DNA of 64,000 bases from Lactimicrobium massiliense (GTDB lineage Bacteria; Bacillota_I; Bacilli_A; Erysipelotrichales; Erysipelotrichaceae). A program made the translations under genes and the position numbers. The notes under the pieces were generated by a model that saw only the letters and a list, made by a program, of their open reading frames with translations, was not told the DNA's origin and ran no database searches. Of this stretch, positions 24,849-34,027 are shown one piece after another (position 1 is the first letter of the stretch; each line of letters opens with the position of its first letter). The stretch covers positions 434,001 to 498,000 of the forward strand of contig NZ_OUNG01000001.1 of the NCBI RefSeq assembly GCF_900343155.1. Reading direction: 5' to 3'.

Positions 24849-26504
24849 TTACTTCTTCTGAACGTACTTCAGGCAGTCCAGTGTAACGGCAGCCAGAATG
24901 ATGATACCTTCGAAGACGAACTGCAGGTTGGTATCAATACCAAGAATCGTCAGGGAATATGTCAGAGAAGTGAAGATCAGAACACCAACGACGACGCCGG
25001 AGATCTTACCAATACCACCAGTGAAGGAGACACCGCCGACCACGCAGGCAGCAATGGCATCCATATCCCAGCCCTGTCCATACGCAGCAGAACCAGAACC
25101 AACCATTCTGTTGCACTCGAGCCATGCACCGATACCATACATGATACCAGCAAGAATGAAGGCACTCAGTGTTGTCTTGAAGACAGAGATACCGGAAACA
25201 GTCGCTGCTTCAGGGTTGCCGCCGACGGCATACAGATTCTTGCCAAGAGTTGTCTTGTTCCAGATGAACCAGACAACGAAGATGGCAGCCACAGCCCAGA
25301 GGATAATTGTCGGGAAACCATTGACCTTAGGAATGAATATCTGAGGAATCTTGGCATCGATAGCACCGAAGGATACACCTTTTGTCGCATAGGTAACAAT
25401 ACCGAAGATAATCAGCATGTTGCTCATTGTGGAAATGAACGGATGCATGCGGAACTTTGCCATGAAGAAGCCAGCCACAGTAGCAAATGCTGTTGTCAGG
25501 ATGATGCATACCAGCAATGCAAACAGTGCCTTGCCGACCAGCGGCCAAGATGTGAAGTCAAAGATATGTCCGAACACAGCACCGGTGTTGATTCCCTGGT
25601 GCATGATGATCGTCGCGGTAACCATACCCATACCGACCATACGTCCGACAGACAGATCGGTACCGGTTAACAGGATCAGTCCGGCAACACCCAGTGCCAG
25701 GAACATACGCGGACTTGCCTGCTGCAGAATGTTCAGCACATTGGTGACAGTAAACAACTGAGTATGTTTGACAACCGGCGTGATGATTGCCAGGAAGATG
25801 AAGATTGCCACAATGACAATGTACAGTCCATTCTTGAGGAAGAACTGCTTCTTATTAAATGTGTAGCGGTAGTTCTCCCACTTCTGAGCCTGTTTCTGTC
25901 CGAATGTGAATCTGGACATGCGCAGATTATCAATCAGATGATACTGGTAAGTGAAGGCCTCATGACGTCTGTCCTTGATTTCCTGCAGTTCATTCTGATA
26001 TGTCATCTTGGCATCAAACTGACGGTTCTTGTAAACGTAGTTCTCATCCTTGATTTCATGCTTGTCACTCAGCTTGGCAAGATTGGCATCATGTTCCTTC
26101 TTCAGGGTATCCAGCGCAGCAGCGTATTTCTGCTTTGCCTGATCAAGCTCGGCATCGCAGCTGGCATTCACCTTGTCCAGATACTTGCTCTTGTAGTTCT
26201 CCTTGAGGTATCCCTCAGCCTTGCTGACAAGCGCCTTGATCTCATCCTTATGCTTGTTTTCAACAACCTTGGCGTCCTCAATCTCCTTGTGAATCGCCAC
26301 ACTCCGGTCATTGGCTTCTCTGGCATCGAGTGTCTTGTCATTCTTTACATGAATCAGCTCGTTGCGCAGCGTCTGAATCTTTGTGCTTCCCTCAGCACGC
26401 ATTGCATCAATCTGTTTCTGGATGTCTTCTACATATGCACTGATCGGCTCGCGGAGCTGTTCCTCCTGCTCTGCCGTCAGAATATCCTTATTTGTATTCT
26501 CCAT
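24849..26504 (-). CDS. mglC: galactose/methylgalactoside ABC permease with coiled-coil extension
   Basis: Membrane subunit of the MglBAC sugar importer, 551 residues. The permease part starts with LYIVIVAIFIFLAI at about residue 227 and runs about 325 residues, which is the usual whole MglC length; it contains GLILLTGTDLSVGRMVGM, the family signature, and VVGGVSFTGGIGKISG near the end. The first ~215 residues are an extra cytoplasmic, highly charged helical domain (many K/E/D/Q, heptad-like LxxxxxxL spacing), probably a coiled coil. There is no stop or start between the two parts. GAAGGGG precedes the ATG. Last gene of the operon. Confidence 0.9.
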   Translation of the reverse strand: MENTNKDILTAEQEEQLREPISAYVEDIQKQIDAMRAEGSTKIQTLRNELIHVKNDKTLDAREANDRSVAIHKEIEDAKVVENKHKDEIKALVSKAEGYLKENYKSKYLDKVNASCDAELDQAKQKYAAALDTLKKEHDANLAKLSDKHEIKDENYVYKNRQFDAKMTYQNELQEIKDRRHEAFTYQYHLIDNLRMSRFTFGQKQAQKWENYRYTFNKKQFFLKNGLYIVIVAIFIFLAIITPVVKHTQLFTVTNVLNILQQASPRMFLALGVAGLILLTGTDLSVGRMVGMGMVTATIIMHQGINTGAVFGHIFDFTSWPLVGKALFALLVCIILTTAFATVAGFFMAKFRMHPFISTMSNMLIIFGIVTYATKGVSFGAIDAKIPQIFIPKVNGFPTIILWAVAAIFVVWFIWNKTTLGKNLYAVGGNPEAATVSGISVFKTTLSAFILAGIMYGIGAWLECNRMVGSGSAAYGQGWDMDAIAACVVGGVSFTGGIGKISGVVVGVLIFTSLTYSLTILGIDTNLQFVFEGIIILAAVTLDCLKYVQKK

Positions 26505-26522
26505 TTTGCTTTCCCCTTCTAA

Positions 26523-28031
26523 TCAAAGATACTTTGCACTGAGCCGCAGCAGCTCTTCCTGATTTGTTTCCTTCGTATTGACAATGCCGGACAGATGGCC
26601 GTTGCTCATGACGCCGATCCGGTTTGTGATACCAAGAATTTCAGGCATTTCCGAAGAAACAACGATAATTGTCTTGCCCTGCTTTGCCATCTGAATAATC
26701 AGTTCATAGATTTCATACTTGGCGCCGACATCAATGCCGCGGGTAGGCTCATCCATCATGAATACATTCGGATTTCTCTCCAGCCATTTGCCGAAGATCA
26801 CTTTCTGCTGGTTGCCGCCGGAAAGAGAGGCTATGCTGTCTTCCGGTCCCATGCATTTGGTATGCATGATCTTGATTTCCTTGGCTGTTGCCTTGACCAT
26901 CTTCTGATCAGAAAGAGCAATGCCATTCTTATAGTGATCCAGATTGGCAATGCACGTATTGAAGGTCAGATCACCCTTGAGGAAAAGACCATTTGCCTTA
27001 CGTTCCTCTGTAATCATGGCAAAGCCATGATCCATTGCCTCACGCGGACTGTTGAAATTGCACAGCCTGCCGTTGTAGTACACACGGCCGCTAGCTCTGG
27101 TCCGGGCCCCAAAGATCGTCTCCAGAAGTTCTGTACGGCCGGCACCAACCAGACCATACAGACCGAAGATCTCACCCTTGCGGACATCGAAGCTGATATC
27201 CTGCAGATGAGGCGCATATTTCGTCGAAAGATGCTGAATCGAAAGAATCGGCTTCTCGGGTGTATTGTTGACTGGTGGGAACCGATTGTCGAGCGAACGG
27301 CCAACCATGGCTGCAATCAGTTCATTCAGGTTTGTATCCGCGGTTGCTCTGGTCATGACCATCTTGCCATCACGCAATACTGACACCTCATCGCAAATCT
27401 CGAAGATTTCATCCATCTTGTGAGAAATATAGATGAGAGAAATGCCCTGGTCGCGAAGCTTGCGCATCATGCTGAACAGCTTGCGGACTTCCGGCTCTGT
27501 CAGAGATGAAGTCGGCTCATCCAGAACAATCAACTTGGAATGGTAGGAGATTGCCTTGGCGATCTCACACATCTGCCTTGCCGATACACTCATCGTCCGC
27601 ATAGGCGCTGTCAGATTGACTGTCAGGCCAAGGCTGCGGAAGAGATCCGCTGCTTCCCTGCGCATTCTGCCTTCATCAACAACCCCAAGTGAGTTGGTTG
27701 GATAACGGCCCAGGAACAGGTTGTCTACAACACTTCTTTCCAAAGCCTGGTTCAGTTCCTGATGGACCATGGCAATGCCATTTTCCAATGCGTCTTTCGG
27801 CCCTGAGAAGCTGACTTCTTTCCCATCCAGATAGATCGTTCCTTCATCTTTCTGGTAAGTTCCGAACAGACACTTCATCATCGTCGACTTTCCGGCACCA
27901 TTTTCTCCCATCAGACCCATGATAGTTCCGCGCTTCACATCCAGGTCAATGTGATCGAGAACTCTGTTTCGTCCGAAGGTCTTGCACATGCCTCTGATCG
28001 ACAGAATATTGTCTTTCTTTTCTTCGCTCAT
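26523..28031 (-). CDS. mglA: galactose/methylgalactoside ABC ATPase
   Basis: Tandem ABC ATPase of the sugar CUT2 family, 502 residues. Domain 1 has Walker A GENGAGKSTMMK near 40, signature VSARQM near 145 and Walker B KLIVLDEPTSSL near 160. Domain 2 has the degenerate first loop GLVGAGRTELLE near 290, signature LSGGNQQKV near 405 and VFMMDEPTRGIDVG near 425. Such asymmetry is normal for MglA/RbsA. It powers uptake through MglC and is 18 bases from mglC. Confidence 0.96.
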   Translation of the reverse strand: MSEEKKDNILSIRGMCKTFGRNRVLDHIDLDVKRGTIMGLMGENGAGKSTMMKCLFGTYQKDEGTIYLDGKEVSFSGPKDALENGIAMVHQELNQALERSVVDNLFLGRYPTNSLGVVDEGRMRREAADLFRSLGLTVNLTAPMRTMSVSARQMCEIAKAISYHSKLIVLDEPTSSLTEPEVRKLFSMMRKLRDQGISLIYISHKMDEIFEICDEVSVLRDGKMVMTRATADTNLNELIAAMVGRSLDNRFPPVNNTPEKPILSIQHLSTKYAPHLQDISFDVRKGEIFGLYGLVGAGRTELLETIFGARTRASGRVYYNGRLCNFNSPREAMDHGFAMITEERKANGLFLKGDLTFNTCIANLDHYKNGIALSDQKMVKATAKEIKIMHTKCMGPEDSIASLSGGNQQKVIFGKWLERNPNVFMMDEPTRGIDVGAKYEIYELIIQMAKQGKTIIVVSSEMPEILGITNRIGVMSNGHLSGIVNTKETNQEELLRLSAKYL

Positions 28032-28097
28032 GCACGATTCCCCTTTTCAATTGGCGGACTGGTTTACGTCATGCCGTAAACTATTCCATAAATAAGA

Positions 28098-28137
28098 GAA
28101 AGGGCTGCAGGGAAACTCTTTCCCAAGCTGCCCTTTC
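28098..28137 (-). other. strong intercistronic hairpin between mglB and mglA
   Basis: GAAAGGGC / GCCCTTTC plus inner GGGAAA / TTTCCC pairing with a 3-base loop, followed by TCTTATTT on the minus strand. It may stop most transcripts after mglB or protect the mglB mRNA, giving more binding protein than ATPase and permease. Confidence 0.65.
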
Positions 28138-28164
28138 AAAACTGCATTCAGATCAATCCTTCGA

Positions 28165-29445
28165 TCAGGAAAGCAATGATGTATAGGAAGCTGCGTTATC
28201 CGTCTTCACCATATTGATGGCGAATGCATCATACTGATCCGGGTTGCCAAGTCTGTTGGTGATGTTGGACTCTGTCTGGCCATCGCCGCCGATATATTCA
28301 ACATCAAGATTCAGCAGATCATCATACTTCTCAAGAAGCGGCTGATATGTAGAACTCAGGAAGTTATCGGAAGCGTTATAGATGTCAAGCCAAACCTTCT
28401 TGCTCGGAGACTTGGAAGAATCCAGCTGGTTGGAAACCGGCTTGTAAACGACTGTGGAATCCAGGAAGTCCTTGTAGTTGTCAGCTGTAACAGCGAGGTT
28501 CAGAGCATAGAAGCTTCTCTCATCTGCGTTGTATTCATAGTCTTCGCCTTCAACCAGAACGTTGCCGGCATCATCAGCAGTGGAAATACCTGTGTTGATA
28601 TCAACGCCATCCAGAGCATTTCTCAGAACTCTCAGAGTCAGATAAGCCTGTACGTCAGCATGCTGGGAAATTGTTCCTGCATAGCCGTCAGCGATAGCTG
28701 CAACTGCATCAGAGTTTGCATCGTAGCCGAATGTCGGAACCTTGTTGTCCTTGGACCATGCATTGAACATTGCCATGCCCATGCCATCATTATTGGAGAC
28801 AACCAGATCAATCTGATCGCCGAAGGAAGAAGACCATGTACCGATCGCATTTCCGGCTGTAGCTGCATCCCATGTTGCACCGGCAGAGTTCTTCATTTCC
28901 TGAGAAGCGAGCTCTCTGATCTTGAATGTCTTGCCGCCGGCATCAATAGTGCCATCCTGTACAACTGTGGAAGAGCCATCTGTATTTGTGCCGCACGGTT
29001 CAGAGTTCAGATCATCGCCGTCTTTGACACCTGTGCCAAGAGCCTTGCGGACACCCCTTGTACGGGCAATGGAGTCATTGTGTCCGATATCACCAATTGC
29101 CAGAACATAGCCGATGATGCCATCGCCGTTTCTGTCAATTTCATCCGCATGCTTTGTGATGTAATCAACTACCATCTGGCCCTGTAGCTCAGCACCCTGC
29201 TTGGCGTCGAAGCCAACATAGTAAGTGTCCTTGTTCCAGTTCAGAGCAGTCATGTCAAGCTCACCAGTGGAGCTGTTGGACGGCTGGCGGTTGAACCAGC
29301 AGACCGGCTTGTCAGCGTTGGCACCGGAAGACTTGCTGCCGGCATCTGCAGTTGAAGCTGCTGTGGACGAGCCGCCGCAGCCAGCCAGCAGGCCAGCCGA
29401 CATAGCAACCGTCGTGAAAATGCTTAATGCTTTTTTCTTGTTCAC
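28165..29445 (-). CDS. mglB: galactose-binding lipoprotein
   Basis: Sugar-binding lipoprotein of the MglBAC importer, 426 residues, longer than the ~330 of proteobacterial MglB. The start is GTG at 29445 (AAGGAGG nine bases upstream), giving the signal MNKKKALSIFTTVAMSAGLLAGC with lipobox LLAGC. Sugar-protein features: CWFNRQPSN near 50, the EF-hand-like calcium loop DRNGDGIIGYV near 105, GHNDSIARTRGV near 122, VVSNNDGMGMAMF near 215. The N-terminal spacer after the Cys is Ser/Thr/Ala-rich. It is divergent from the two-component genes, with a cre site in its promoter. Confidence 0.93.
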   Translation of the reverse strand: MNKKKALSIFTTVAMSAGLLAGCGGSSTAASTADAGSKSSGANADKPVCWFNRQPSNSSTGELDMTALNWNKDTYYVGFDAKQGAELQGQMVVDYITKHADEIDRNGDGIIGYVLAIGDIGHNDSIARTRGVRKALGTGVKDGDDLNSEPCGTNTDGSSTVVQDGTIDAGGKTFKIRELASQEMKNSAGATWDAATAGNAIGTWSSSFGDQIDLVVSNNDGMGMAMFNAWSKDNKVPTFGYDANSDAVAAIADGYAGTISQHADVQAYLTLRVLRNALDGVDINTGISTADDAGNVLVEGEDYEYNADERSFYALNLAVTADNYKDFLDSTVVYKPVSNQLDSSKSPSKKVWLDIYNASDNFLSSTYQPLLEKYDDLLNLDVEYIGGDGQTESNITNRLGNPDQYDAFAINMVKTDNAASYTSLLS

Positions 29446-29499
29446 AATTATTTCCCTCCTTGTGAATTTTTTGAGGTCTCCCTCAACACACCAATACTT

Positions 29500-29530
29500 T
29501 AGCAAGCGCTTTCATTTTTCAACATAGAAT
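29500..29530 (-). promoter_or_regulatory. mglB promoter with cre site
   Basis: Minus-strand TTGAAA (ending near 29517) is followed by -10 candidates TAAAGT or AGTATT. Between them lies the CcpA-type site TAGCAAGCGCTTTCA on the plus strand (29500-29514), one mismatch from WTGNAANCGNWNNCA. Catabolite repression by blocking the promoter is likely. Confidence 0.62.
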
Positions 29531-29628
29531 TTTTTTTGATGAATTATTAAAGATTTTTCATCGTTTTTTCACAATTCACGTTCTGTCGCAATCTTTCCGT
29601 AAGGGCATACAAATGACTTTTTCCATAA

Positions 29629-29634
29629 TATAAT
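29629..29634 (+). promoter_or_regulatory. -10 element of two-component operon
   Basis: TATAAT, 20 bases before the response-regulator ATG; the -35 region is weak, which suits an activated promoter. Confidence 0.5.
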
Positions 29635-29653
29635 GGAATCATTCGAGGCTGTT

Positions 29654-31249
29654 ATGAGTAAATATAAAGTAATGCTTGTTGACGATGAAAAGGATGTCAT
29701 GGATATGATCTGTGCGCGGATTGACTGGAATGCCTGCGGGCTGGACAGTCCCGTTTATGCCGCCAATGGTCTGGAAGCACTGGAGCTTGCAGAACAGGTT
29801 CACCCGGACATCGTCATGACTGATATCAAGATGCCCTATATGGATGGTCTGGAACTGAGCCGGCAGCTGAAGCAGCTCTATCCAAATATCCGCATCATCA
29901 TCCTGTCAGGTTTTGATGAGTTTGAGTATGCAAAGGAAGCTGTTTCTCTCAATGCGGAAGAATATCTGCTCAAGCCGATTGATGCCATTCAGCTGCAGCA
30001 GGTATTTACGCGCATTAAAAATGCGCTGGATAAAGAAATCAGTGAACGGCAGAATCAGCAGATGCTGGAAAACTATTATCGCCAGTCCCTGCCGGTTCTG
30101 CAGGAAAACTTCTTTGCTTCCCTGGTGCAGGGCAGCATACCTCCTGAGGAATATGAAAAGTACCTGCATGACTACCAGATTTCCATGCCCGGTCCCTTCT
30201 ATGCCTGCGCCGTACTGTATACAAGCACCAACCACGTTCCCAAAGGCATGGACTACATGCTTCTGTTCATGAGTGTCCGCAAGCTTGCAGAAGAAAAGAT
30301 CAGCAGCAAGTGGAAGCCATACTATTTCAATTACCTTTCCCATCTGTGCATGGTGATCTCTCTGCAGAAAAAGGAAGACATCACGGAGTTCACAGATGAA
30401 CTGGACCGTTTCTGCCGGCTTGCCCACAGCATGGTCAATGCTGTTGTTACTGCCGGCATCGGTCAGGTATGCGCTTCTCCTGCTGAAATCTCAGCCTCCT
30501 ATGCAGGTGCCCGTCAGGCTGTCTCCTACCGCGTTATTTACGGTTCCTGCCAGGCAATTAACATCACCGAAATTGCACCGAGTGAAAAAGAAGAAGCGAC
30601 GGATGTCAGCGATGCGGATCTGCGCGAATTGATCAAGCAGATTTCACTGGAGGATCCATCCCGCCTCAAAGCTGCCATTGACAAGTACTTCTCTGCCAAT
30701 GCCGGTATCAGTTCTGTGATCACCTACAATCTGTTTGTCATGGATCTGGTCGGCAGACTCGGCCGCTTTGCCCGCAACAACAATCTGGATCCACAGGAAA
30801 TCTTTGGCAAGGATTCACTGGACTGGCAGAATCTGCAGTCACGTGATCCCGATACAGTAAAATCATGGACGGTAAATGTATGCCTTGATATGCAGGCAAA
30901 GCTTCATGAAAAGCGCTCCTCCTCTACGCGTGACTTTGTAGAAAAGGCCAAAGCCTATGTCAATGAGCACTATATGGACCAGGATCTTTCCCTGAATACC
31001 CTGTGCCATGTCCTTGGTGTATCCGGATGCTACTTTTCAACTGTATTCAAGCGTGAAACAAACCAGAGCTTTGTCAGCTATCTGACAGATGTGCGTATGA
31101 ACAAAGCTGCCGATCTGCTTGTGGAACAGAATGAGAAAGCATATATTGTGGCAACCCAGGTAGGCTATAACGATCCCAATTACTTCTCCTATGTCTTCCG
31201 CCGCAAGTTTGGCGTATCGCCAGGCAAATACAAAGCAGGCAGACAATGA
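29654..31249 (+). CDS. YesN-type response regulator (AraC family output)
   Basis: Response regulator of 531 residues. The receiver domain begins YKVMLVDDEKDVMDMI with phosphoacceptor Asp in IVMTDIKMPYMDG (near residue 56) and Lys in EYLLKPID (near 106). A middle region of about 300 residues follows, then an AraC/XylS DNA-binding domain at the C-terminus (LNTLCHVLGVSGCYFSTVFKRET and VGYNDPNYFSYVFRRKFGVSPGKYK). GAGG is five bases before ATG 29654. It overlaps the kinase gene by ATGA and probably activates the divergent mglBAC operon. Confidence 0.93.
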   Translation: MSKYKVMLVDDEKDVMDMICARIDWNACGLDSPVYAANGLEALELAEQVHPDIVMTDIKMPYMDGLELSRQLKQLYPNIRIIILSGFDEFEYAKEAVSLNAEEYLLKPIDAIQLQQVFTRIKNALDKEISERQNQQMLENYYRQSLPVLQENFFASLVQGSIPPEEYEKYLHDYQISMPGPFYACAVLYTSTNHVPKGMDYMLLFMSVRKLAEEKISSKWKPYYFNYLSHLCMVISLQKKEDITEFTDELDRFCRLAHSMVNAVVTAGIGQVCASPAEISASYAGARQAVSYRVIYGSCQAINITEIAPSEKEEATDVSDADLRELIKQISLEDPSRLKAAIDKYFSANAGISSVITYNLFVMDLVGRLGRFARNNNLDPQEIFGKDSLDWQNLQSRDPDTVKSWTVNVCLDMQAKLHEKRSSSTRDFVEKAKAYVNEHYMDQDLSLNTLCHVLGVSGCYFSTVFKRETNQSFVSYLTDVRMNKAADLLVEQNEKAYIVATQVGYNDPNYFSYVFRRKFGVSPGKYKAGRQ

Positions 31250-33078
31250 AGAGATCCTTGCCCAAACAGCCGCGCTCCATCCGGCTGATCATTCTGGTAT
31301 CCTACAGTATTGCCTCCATGATGATCGTGGCAATACTTGGTTTCTCTTTTGCCAATATGTTTTCCAAGCGTACCAGGAAGATGCTGACAGAGAACACCAG
31401 CAATGTCTCCCGCCAGGAAGTGATCAATATCGAGGCATATCTTGCCAATATGCGTGGTATTGCCAATGCCCTGTATTACGATGTCATCAAGAGTGCAGAT
31501 CTTGCCAGCAGCGATCTTTCTGAGCGCATCTCGCTGCTGTATGCCGCCAACAGTGATGAAATTGTCTCCATTGCCCTGTTCAAGGAAGATGGAAGCCTTG
31601 TCTCATCTGCTCCGGCTGTCCCTTTGAAGCCAGGAGTGGATCCCTCTGAACAGGCATGGTTTACAACCGCTCTGGCTGAAGTTGAGAATGTCCATTTTTC
31701 CCAGCCCCATATCCAGAACCTGTTTATATCCAATACGTATTCTTATAACTGGGTGATTTCACTGTCGATGGCCGTTGACCTGAATGAAAACGGAACAGCA
31801 AGCCGCGGCGTTCTGCTTGTGGATATGAATTACCAGGATCTGGAACAACTGCTGGAAAGTACCAATCAGGACATGTCCAGCCGCTATACCTACCTTCTCG
31901 CCGATACAGGTGTTATGATTTACCATCCCTATCAGTCACAGATTCAGGCAAATCACTATCAGGAGAATACTGGGGATATTCTGAAAGAACAGGATGGCGC
32001 CCATCAGGAAATCTTCAACGGCAGCAGGCGCATTATTTACATTGATACTGTTTCCTACACCGGCTGGAAGCTTGTCAGCGTGATTCCCGCCAGTGCTCTG
32101 GCCATTGATGCCCGCAGCACCAGATGCCTGATCGTCATGATTCTCTCGCTGACCATTATGATCATGATTCTGATCAACCGTGCTCTGGCCAACCGTGTCT
32201 CCGGGCCTTTGATCCGTCTCAATGATGCCATTGCCAATATGGAAGGCGTCCGCAATATTCCTGCCAGTGTATATGCCAACGGCTCCCGTGAAGTACAGGA
32301 GCTGGGCAGTACGCTGCACAGCTACATGAATCAGATCAATCGCCTCATGGATGACATGGTCGAAGAGGAAGAGGAAAAGAGGCGCAGTGAGCTTGATGCC
32401 CTGCAGGCACAGATTAACCCGCACTTTCTGTACAATACTCTCGACTCCATCGTATGGATGATTGAAGGCGGCAGAAATCAGGAAGCAGTCTACATGATTA
32501 CCCAGCTGGCTTCATTTTTCCGCATGTCGCTCAACCGCGGCAAAGCAATGATCTCGATCGGAAATGAAATTAAACAGGCACAGTCGTATCTGGCAATTCA
32601 GAAGATCCGCTACAAGCAGTCCTTCCAGGATTACTACGAGATCGAAGACGGCATTGAAAACGATATGATCGTCAAGCTTGTCATTCAGCCGATTCTGGAG
32701 AATGCCATATATCATGGCATCAAAGAGGCAGAGCAGGATGGTGAGATCCGCATTCATGGCTGGAAAGAGGATCATGATATCTATATTGCGATCTCTGACA
32801 ATGGGTATGGCATGACTCCGGAAGAAGTGAGGTCGATTCTCGATGAGAAGAAACGGCCTGCTGTAGAAAAACATGGGTCCGGCGTTGGTCTGATCAATGT
32901 TGACAAGCGGCTGAGGCTGCGCTTTGGCGAAGGATATGGACTGAAGGTAGAGAGCGAACTGGATGAGGGCACAACCGTTACCATCCATATTCCTGCCATT
33001 GAAGCAACCCCTGAGAATCTGGAGCGCTATGAGAATGGAAAGGAAGGTGAGCCTCATGAACCACCGCAAGCTCAATGA
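31246..33078 (+). CDS. YesM-type sensor histidine kinase
   Basis: Membrane sensor kinase, 610 residues: first helix at about 15-37, a large extracytoplasmic domain of the dCACHE type to about 285, a second helix (LIVMILSLTIMIMILINRAL), a HAMP domain, then the LytS/YesM-like kinase core with phosphorylated His in QINPHFLYNTLDSIVWM (near 395), QPILENAIYHGI (N box) and GSGVGLINVDKRL (G box). It starts within the regulator stop (ATGA). It probably senses sugar through the two binding proteins encoded next. Confidence 0.93.
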   Translation: MKRSLPKQPRSIRLIILVSYSIASMMIVAILGFSFANMFSKRTRKMLTENTSNVSRQEVINIEAYLANMRGIANALYYDVIKSADLASSDLSERISLLYAANSDEIVSIALFKEDGSLVSSAPAVPLKPGVDPSEQAWFTTALAEVENVHFSQPHIQNLFISNTYSYNWVISLSMAVDLNENGTASRGVLLVDMNYQDLEQLLESTNQDMSSRYTYLLADTGVMIYHPYQSQIQANHYQENTGDILKEQDGAHQEIFNGSRRIIYIDTVSYTGWKLVSVIPASALAIDARSTRCLIVMILSLTIMIMILINRALANRVSGPLIRLNDAIANMEGVRNIPASVYANGSREVQELGSTLHSYMNQINRLMDDMVEEEEEKRRSELDALQAQINPHFLYNTLDSIVWMIEGGRNQEAVYMITQLASFFRMSLNRGKAMISIGNEIKQAQSYLAIQKIRYKQSFQDYYEIEDGIENDMIVKLVIQPILENAIYHGIKEAEQDGEIRIHGWKEDHDIYIAISDNGYGMTPEEVRSILDEKKRPAVEKHGSGVGLINVDKRLRLRFGEGYGLKVESELDEGTTVTIHIPAIEATPENLERYENGKEGEPHEPPQAQ

Positions 33079-34024
33079 TTATCTGATCTTCCTGATCTGC
33101 GGTGCACTGCTGCTGTGTGCTCTGCTGGCAGGCATCATTGCCAATCTTCCTGAAAACACCACCCAGCCAATTGCCATTTCTGTCATCGTCCCAGATTCCG
33201 GCAATGCCAGATGGGCAAATTTCAAAAGCGGCCTGCGGGCTGCTGCCAGGGAATATTCTGTGGATCTCAGCATTGTCAAAACAGATGCTTTTACCGGGAG
33301 CCAGCAGGAACAGGATGTGATCCAGCAGGAAATCAGCCAGGGCGCTAAAGGCATCATCACCCAGCTGGCTTCCAGTACCGGCGCAAAGTCTTTTGTTGAG
33401 GAAACGGCAAAGACCGTCCCGATCGTTCTTTGTGACAGCGTTGTTTCTGTTAACCAGGACAATGTCAGTGTGTTAAGCATGGAAAATGAGAAAGCTGGGA
33501 GTACCCTCGCCATTCAGGCCAGCAGGATGCGGAAAGGAAGTTCTTTTACGGTTGGCATCCTTGCAGGCCGCAGCAATACAGCAAGAGCGAGCCAGCGCGT
33601 GCTGGGCGTAATGAATGCACTGGGGGAAAACAGAGGCGTGATTGCATGGCTGCTGTACAGCGATGATACAAGCATCGAAAAACTGCAGTCACTGCAGAGC
33701 CAGACCCCTGTGGATATGATCATCGCCCTGGATAATGATGCCCTTGAAACGGCAGTTGACTACTGCCAGCTGGCCATAGAAAATGCCCCTGCCCTGTTTG
33801 GCATCGGTGTTTCCGATAAGTGTATTTACTATACAGATGTCGGCACGATCTCAAAGCTGATTGTGGAAGATGAGTACGCTATGGGCTACCAGGCAATTGA
33901 GCAGCTTGCCGGCCGTCTGCAGCACCACAGCAGTATGCAGAGTGTCACAATTGACTTCAAAGTCATTACCAAAGACAATATGTTTACCGCGCAGAACCAG
34001 GAACTTCTGTTTCCTCTGAAATAG
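33056..34024 (+). CDS. membrane-anchored sugar-binding protein
   Basis: Periplasmic-binding-protein-like (LacI/RbsB fold) protein of 322 residues held by one N-terminal helix (YLIFLICGALLLCALLAGIIA). Ligand-fold segments: ISVIVPDSGNARWANFKSGLRAAA, QGAKGIITQLAS, ILAGRSNTARASQRVLGVMNAL and DMIIALDNDALETAVD. There is no lipobox. The ATG at 33056 lies inside the kinase gene (23-base overlap) with GGAAGGTGA upstream. As it is linked to a sensor kinase and not to transport genes, it is most likely a signal receptor. Confidence 0.82.
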   Translation: MNHRKLNDYLIFLICGALLLCALLAGIIANLPENTTQPIAISVIVPDSGNARWANFKSGLRAAAREYSVDLSIVKTDAFTGSQQEQDVIQQEISQGAKGIITQLASSTGAKSFVEETAKTVPIVLCDSVVSVNQDNVSVLSMENEKAGSTLAIQASRMRKGSSFTVGILAGRSNTARASQRVLGVMNALGENRGVIAWLLYSDDTSIEKLQSLQSQTPVDMIIALDNDALETAVDYCQLAIENAPALFGIGVSDKCIYYTDVGTISKLIVEDEYAMGYQAIEQLAGRLQHHSSMQSVTIDFKVITKDNMFTAQNQELLFPLK

Positions 34025-34027
34025 CCT

